64,000 nt of DNA, from contig WHUZ01000014.1 of NCBI GenBank assembly GCA_015179045.1, positions 682,001 to 746,000 of the forward strand. Reading direction: 5' to 3'. Source of the stretch: Kalaharituber pfeilii (lineage: Eukaryota > Ascomycota > Pezizomycetes > Pezizales > Pezizaceae). Below the pieces are notes generated by a model. The model saw nothing but the letters and a program-made list of their open reading frames with translations, did not search any database and was not told the origin of the DNA. Within the stretch, counting starts at the first letter, position 1. Each line of letters opens with the position of its first letter. Shown here piece after piece: positions 59,299 to 64,000 of this stretch. Both the position numbers and the translations under genes were made by a program.

Positions 59299-60341
59299 AT
59301 GACCACCGCAGCCGTCGCCCCCAGCCTCTCTTTCCCCCCGCCACGTACCAAAAAGTCGATCCCAGCTCTTACCTCCTCCGACACCTTCAACCTCCCATGG
59401 GGTCCTCCCAATTCCCCATCCGCCCTTCCGGTCGCTCCCCACACGAATTCCGCACACCGACCGTCCACACTTCCTCCCTCTCACACGCGCACGGCTCCGC
59501 CGTCGTCCGCACCGGGGACACAGCAGTAGTATGTGGCGTACGCGGTGAGATCTTGACTTTCAAAGGCGGCGAGAAAAAAGTGATTCGCTCGGGGTTTTCC
59601 CCCGAGGACCACGGCGACCGACAAGCGGCACTGAAAAGCTACCCTCTTATTGTCTCCAATCTCGAACTGAATACGGGATGTGCAGCACAATACCATCCTG
59701 GGCCACCGTCAGATTTCGCCCAGGCGACAACACAGAGGATAAAGAGTTTACTATTGGACGTACTTTGTCCTGTTGACGTGGCTGATCTCGAGATCCGGGG
59801 GCTCGCAGTGAACAGTGGAGACAGCGCAGATCATCATTATGAGGTTAAAGCTTACTGGGTACTTTACGTCGACACGCTCATGATCTCACTAGACGGTAAC
59901 GCCTTCGATCCCGCATGGGCGGCTATCATGGCTGCGCTAGCTGATACAAAGTTACCTGTTGCGCGATGGGATCCCGATACTGCACGAGTGGTTTGCGATC
60001 CCGTGGAACGGAAAACTTTACGAATAAAATCGTGGGGTTACAGTTCCAGTTTCGGAATTTTCACAGCACCGCTGGAGGAGGATGCTGGGGAGGGAGAGGG
60101 TGGAAAGACATGGATATTAGCGGATCCGGATGACTTTGAGGAAAGAGTTTGTGAGGAGCGTATATTAGTCGTGATGAGGGACGGAAAGCGGATAGCCAAG
60201 ATTGAGAAAGGTGGGGGAAAGGTAGGGGGATTAGGTATAGGCGTTGCGTTGGCAGGAGTGAAGAAGCTAAAAGAATGCATAGAGCTGGCGGGCGACCGGT
60301 GGAAAGAGTGGGATGATTTGATAAATCGTAAGGAAGATTAA
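59299..60341 (+). CDS. RRP43: Exosome subunit Rrp43 (RNase PH fold), frame break near the 5' end
   Basis: Non-catalytic RNase PH-like subunit of the exosome ring, acting in 3'-5' RNA processing. The main frame runs to 60341 and shows LRHL, RPSGRSPHEFRTPTVHTSS, HAHGSAVVRTGDTAVVCGVR, DLEIRGLAVN, AYWVLYVDTLMISLDGNAFD and ALADTKLPVARW, all typical of the Rrp43/EXOSC8 group. The only plausible start, ATG at 59299 (MTTAAVAPSLSFPP), is in another frame. The two frames meet at a C6 run (59334-59339), where one extra C would give a continuous protein of about 347 residues reading FPPATYQKVDPSSYLLRHL across the junction. No intron signals fit in the short interval. Divergent from U6. Confidence 0.85.
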
Positions 60342-63300
60342 AATTATTCTTCGACGATGACGAGAGGAGTTGTACGATATTATGATGTCTGATTTCCCTA
60401 CAAAAAAAGTATCATTACGAGGCTCATAACAGATTTTCTCTAAGTAATTGGACCTGAATAGGTATACATGCTGCGATACGAGAACAACTGCTAAGGTTCC
60501 CGCTTTTAGTGAGATAGGAAGGGGCATTGCCTGTGATACTATCGTGTCTGAGGGCTTGATACAGGAAGACATCAACTTCTTTTCCCTTTTTACACATATC
60601 GGTTCAGAGGAAGGACGCAGTTTCTGAATCATCTCATCATCAAATGAACAGAATAATGCACTCAAAGATAATTCCGCCTCCGCTGCTGCCTCGTCGAGGA
60701 ATGTAATTGAGGGCATGTACGTACAATCTCCCGCTCTCAGGGTAACTCAGCGCTCCCACCTACCATCTGCCAAGCCCTAGCCGCCGAGCCCTTACATAAG
60801 TCATGTAGCCACCCCCTGCACCGTCCTATCACCGCCACTGAGGTAAAGTACTAGGCTAACAACAAGCGTCCCAACCGGTCAACACCCGCCCCATGCCAAC
60901 TCATGCTCAACATGTAACGTACTAGATGCATCAACTGCGCCTTCGCTCATCCGTTCCTTCCTTGCACTCCGATCAGCAACAAGCAACCGACGCGCCATAT
61001 TCACTTCGGGGACACAGAGAACCCAACCGATGGTCATTCCACATCCCGCGACCACTCAGCCTCAAACAAATCTTCGAAAACAGGCCGATTAATTTCTTTC
61101 TGTGATTTACAATTCCCACAGAATGTCAACTAAGTTGAAGTGCTTACCTTTCCCTTTTTCAATTTTCTTTGTTCTCTCTTTTCGACACGGAACTTGGCGA
61201 TCACCGCTAAGCTTCTCTCGTAAGGCGCAGGCATGCATTTATTAGGTGCTTATGACATGTAGGCGCACCAAGGCACAAAACTCTCTTATATCAATGCTCC
61301 AGGCGCACTCGTGAACCGCAGCGAAGAGTTGGGATCAGAACATGACAGTCCGCTTTCGCATGATCCACGTGATATCAACTGCCCCATCTGCGTTATGATT
61401 GGTCGCTAGTATATTCTATCGACAGGTGCGTATCGGAGACCGGGAGGCAGTGCGATATGTGACAGCAAAAGTTGTACATCATTTTTGCAGTATTATTCAA
61501 AATTACAATTACGAACTTGCAGTAAACAGATATGGGGCGCTTGTGACCTTCGTGAGTCAGAAAAAAAAAAAATAAAAAACACTGCATGAGAGACTGCATA
61601 TGTGTACGTTCCGAGTCAAACAGCAATAAAGATTCGACAATTGTTCTATGTTCATCGGCCTTTTTCGATCGTGAGGCGTCCCATACGGATGCTTAGTACT
61701 CCGGAAAGCCTAGCACAGCGGATGAGGTTTGGCAGCTGGGGTGAAAATTGGTATTGCGCTTGATCGGTTGGGGAACTTACGGGCAAGTATGGAAAGATCC
61801 GCTCAGGAGAAGGCAGTGCAATAGCTGAACGCTGACACTCAACTTTTGGCGCGCTCGAGCATTCTGAACATAACAAATGATCTCGAATGCTATTCAGTTG
61901 CCACTCAGTCGAAAGCCAGTACTGCCCCCTCTTGATCGACATCCTGCTGATACCGCCTTCAAGTGCTGAAAAATATCATATTACGTGTAGAGCCTCGCTA
62001 AATTCAAAGCACAGTGATCTACGTGCGGTCTTGCTCCTGAGTTCGGGGCGCCATCGTGATAGCGGTACAGACCTACCCTATACAGTATGTTGGCCCAGAA
62101 GGCTTGGCAGACATCTCGTCGAAAATGTTAAGTATCCAGGTTTAACGATACTCACATGCTTAAGACTCGTTCTTGCACTCAGCCGTGCGCGCGGCTGTTG
62201 TAAGCCAGGGAGGAGTTTGACACTAGGTGCAATGCCAGGATATGCAGATCCGACCAGACCAGGGGGGAAGCTTATGGTCTAAAGTAACCAGGTTTGGTGT
62301 TGATGTGTGAACCAGAGCACTAATCACAAAGCGAGATTTGTACATATCAAAAGTGAGTACACTCAAAGTTGTGGTGGATGTGTGCATGCATGCATGCCTG
62401 TAGTCTGGTTGCATGCTATGTGAGGCTCTGCCGGATAAGAGTTCATTTGCGCTCGGGCTCTTGAGCTGTGAGCAGGTCTAGCCGAGCCGAGGACTTCGCG
62501 CATGTCAATCTGGGATTACGACCAGTTGAATGGCTGAAATGCTTTGCGGCTCTGCTTTAGTATGAAGTCTGCAACTTGCAGCAGAAAAAGCTGCGGGATG
62601 GTGATGCGGGACCGGAGGGCTACCCATTGCAAACCGCATCGCTTAGGAATACCACAGTGCTATACTAATGAGCATAATAACTGATCTCGACAACATCATG
62701 CAAACCCATAGGGCTCAGGCCTATAGCGTTTACTTGAGTCGACATTTGGCGCTGCACTATTTCCATCTTTGGTAAGAAAACCCGGATGCGGGGTTAAGCA
62801 TTCAAACGGTGTATGAAGCCTGGTCAACGATGGAATATGGAATATCCCCGATTCCAGTCCTTTGCCCATTATCAAATGATATTGAGTATATGCTGCGTGC
62901 TACGGTTTCAGAAACCTCGATATATCGGAGAATCGATTCTTCAAAAGAGAGGCCGTACGCGAAATTCACAGCTACATAGAGACAGTACATGAGCAATTAG
63001 TCACAGGTTTCGGCGTCATCGTGCAGCATGTCGTGACTCGATTTTTAAGCAATTGAGATTCCCGTTGAGCTGAATTCGGTGGTACAGTGGCCCGTAAAAG
63101 GTCTTCGGATTAGGCAAATATTGGGGTAAGTGTATCATGGAAGCCTAATCCCCAGGAGTTTTTACAGGTCACTGTATAAGGATAAATCAAGGCAAAATAA
63201 TTGAAGAACTCCAAACCCAGTAATAGATCCACCAAATCACCATCAGTGATGAGGCTGTAGTAATTGATCTTATCGTATACCCGGTCCGCCGACACGGTAT

Positions 63301-64000
63301 GGAAACCCTGCTTGTCGTAGCGAATGAGAAGATTCGAGTCTCCATCTGCCAATTTAAGCCTAAATGAGCGTGCTGGCATCTGCACCGTGTTAGTATTGAT
63401 TGACATGGAGTTGGGTCAGATGTCATGGCAACACGATGAGAATGACGTCCAAAAAGAAGATAACAGCTGGTAAACTGGAAGTTCGTTCAAGTAATGCAAC
63501 GAAAATTTAGCTCACGGGGCATATAATGAGCTAGAGCATTTGAGTAGTTGAAGACTCATACACCTTGAATGGATTGGCAAATAATATTTGGAGTGATTGC
63601 ATTACCTGAATAAACTGGACTGCAGTTTAACTAGTTACCGCATTCACCAAATTTAATTGCGAATTATCGCGATTACATGCCAGAAAAAGACGAGAGTTGT
63701 TCTTTTTGTGAGCATTGAACAAGAATGGAGAAGTTTGTAGATCTCTTGCCGAAATGGGCCTGAAACATTCAGAAAGAAGGTCAGATTACCGAATCGGGGT
63801 CCAGGCGCACACGTAATACAAGATGAAATCTCAATACTCAGCCCTTGATCCTGGGCAAATACTATATGTCATCTTAATCTTAACCCCATAACATCAGTCA
63901 AACTCAGAGTACTTATCGAGTCAAGGGACCATTACATTTTTCTAAACATACAATGTGTAAATTACATCATATCAGTATTAAAAAGGTTACGAAGTTACAG
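60342..64000. other. Right-hand spacer
   Basis: About 3.7 kb. I see no gene I can support. Short frames on the minus strand (60267-60716, 61652-61942, 63110-63406) have start codons but no recognised domain, and no splice pattern joins them convincingly. A single GTCTGGTTGCA MITE end lies at 62401-62413, and a catgcatgcatgc tract at about 62385. Confidence 0.4.
62401..62413 (+). mobile_element. Solo MITE terminus
   Basis: TAGTCTGGTTGCA again, without an inverted partner nearby. Probably a truncated copy of the family defined at 54651-54797. Confidence 0.4.

Noticed and set aside
60267..60716. 149-codon minus-strand frame beyond RRP43
   Set aside because: Overlaps the RRP43 3' end, has no recognised domain and degenerates into hydrophobic AT-rich codons.
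63110..63406. 98-codon minus-strand frame
   Set aside because: Could be an exon fragment, but no splice partners or known domain are visible.
1..64000. CRISPR arrays, operons or prokaryotic islands
   Set aside because: No spaced direct-repeat arrays of that type; introns and gene families are fungal throughout.

Overview
This window is nuclear DNA of a filamentous ascomycete (Pezizomycotina most likely). Its genes are split by short introns of about 48-110 nt that start GTANGT/GTRAGT, carry CTGAC/CTAAC-type branch sites and end in AG. They encode fungal orthologues (a Pmt4-type O-mannosyltransferase, Prp4, Jac1, AMP deaminase, a PP2A B55 subunit, Abp1, Rrp43) and a MATA-type HMG-box protein whose intron interrupts a serine codon, as in ascomycete MAT1-2-1. 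I cannot place it below that level from sequence alone.

Layout. 1-2368 (-): PMT4, cut by the left edge, with a 12-nt microexon and a one-base frame break in a T8 run. 3079-4960 (+): PRP4, divergent from PMT4 across a promoter with a long CAG repeat. 5354-6154 (+): JAC1/HSCB. 6583-10531 (-): AMP deaminase in nine exons, the first only 13 nt. 10.5-20 kb: gene-poor, with a nested pile of terminal-inverted-repeat (TIR) DNA elements at 14.0-17.3 kb and C-rich or pyrimidine-rich satellites at 18.6-19.5 kb. 20064-22129 (+): F-box protein. 22-26 kb: AT-rich spacer with a 141-bp MITE. 26126-27990 (-): PP2A B55. 30017-30883 (+): small unrecognised protein. 32375-39615 (+): very long coiled-coil/acidic protein, interrupted by one frameshift and one in-frame TAG. 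40.6-41.8 kb: TIR element carrying an internal minisatellite. 43227-48085 (-): F-box protein with a Cys-rich motif and a long RS-rich tail. 50520-53150 (+): ABP1, with an ADF-H domain and two SH3 domains. 54.6-58.1 kb: MITEs and a pogo-like element around a MATA_HMG gene (56363-57869, +). 58.8-58.95 kb (-): U6 snRNA with a 60-nt spliceosomal-type intron. 59299-60341 (+): RRP43, with a frame break in a C6 run. 60.3-64 kb: nothing I can support.

The genes are mainly housekeeping: RNA processing (Prp4, U6, Rrp43), glycosylation, Fe-S assembly, purine metabolism, signalling and actin. Prp4 and U6 both belong to the U4/U6 snRNP, although they lie 55 kb apart. The two observations I rate highest are the intron inside the U6 snRNA gene and the MAT1-2-1-like gene sitting in a MITE-rich island away from the usual MAT neighbours. 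Three well-conserved genes each carry a single-base frame break in a mononucleotide run, which points to homopolymer errors in the assembly as the simplest explanation.
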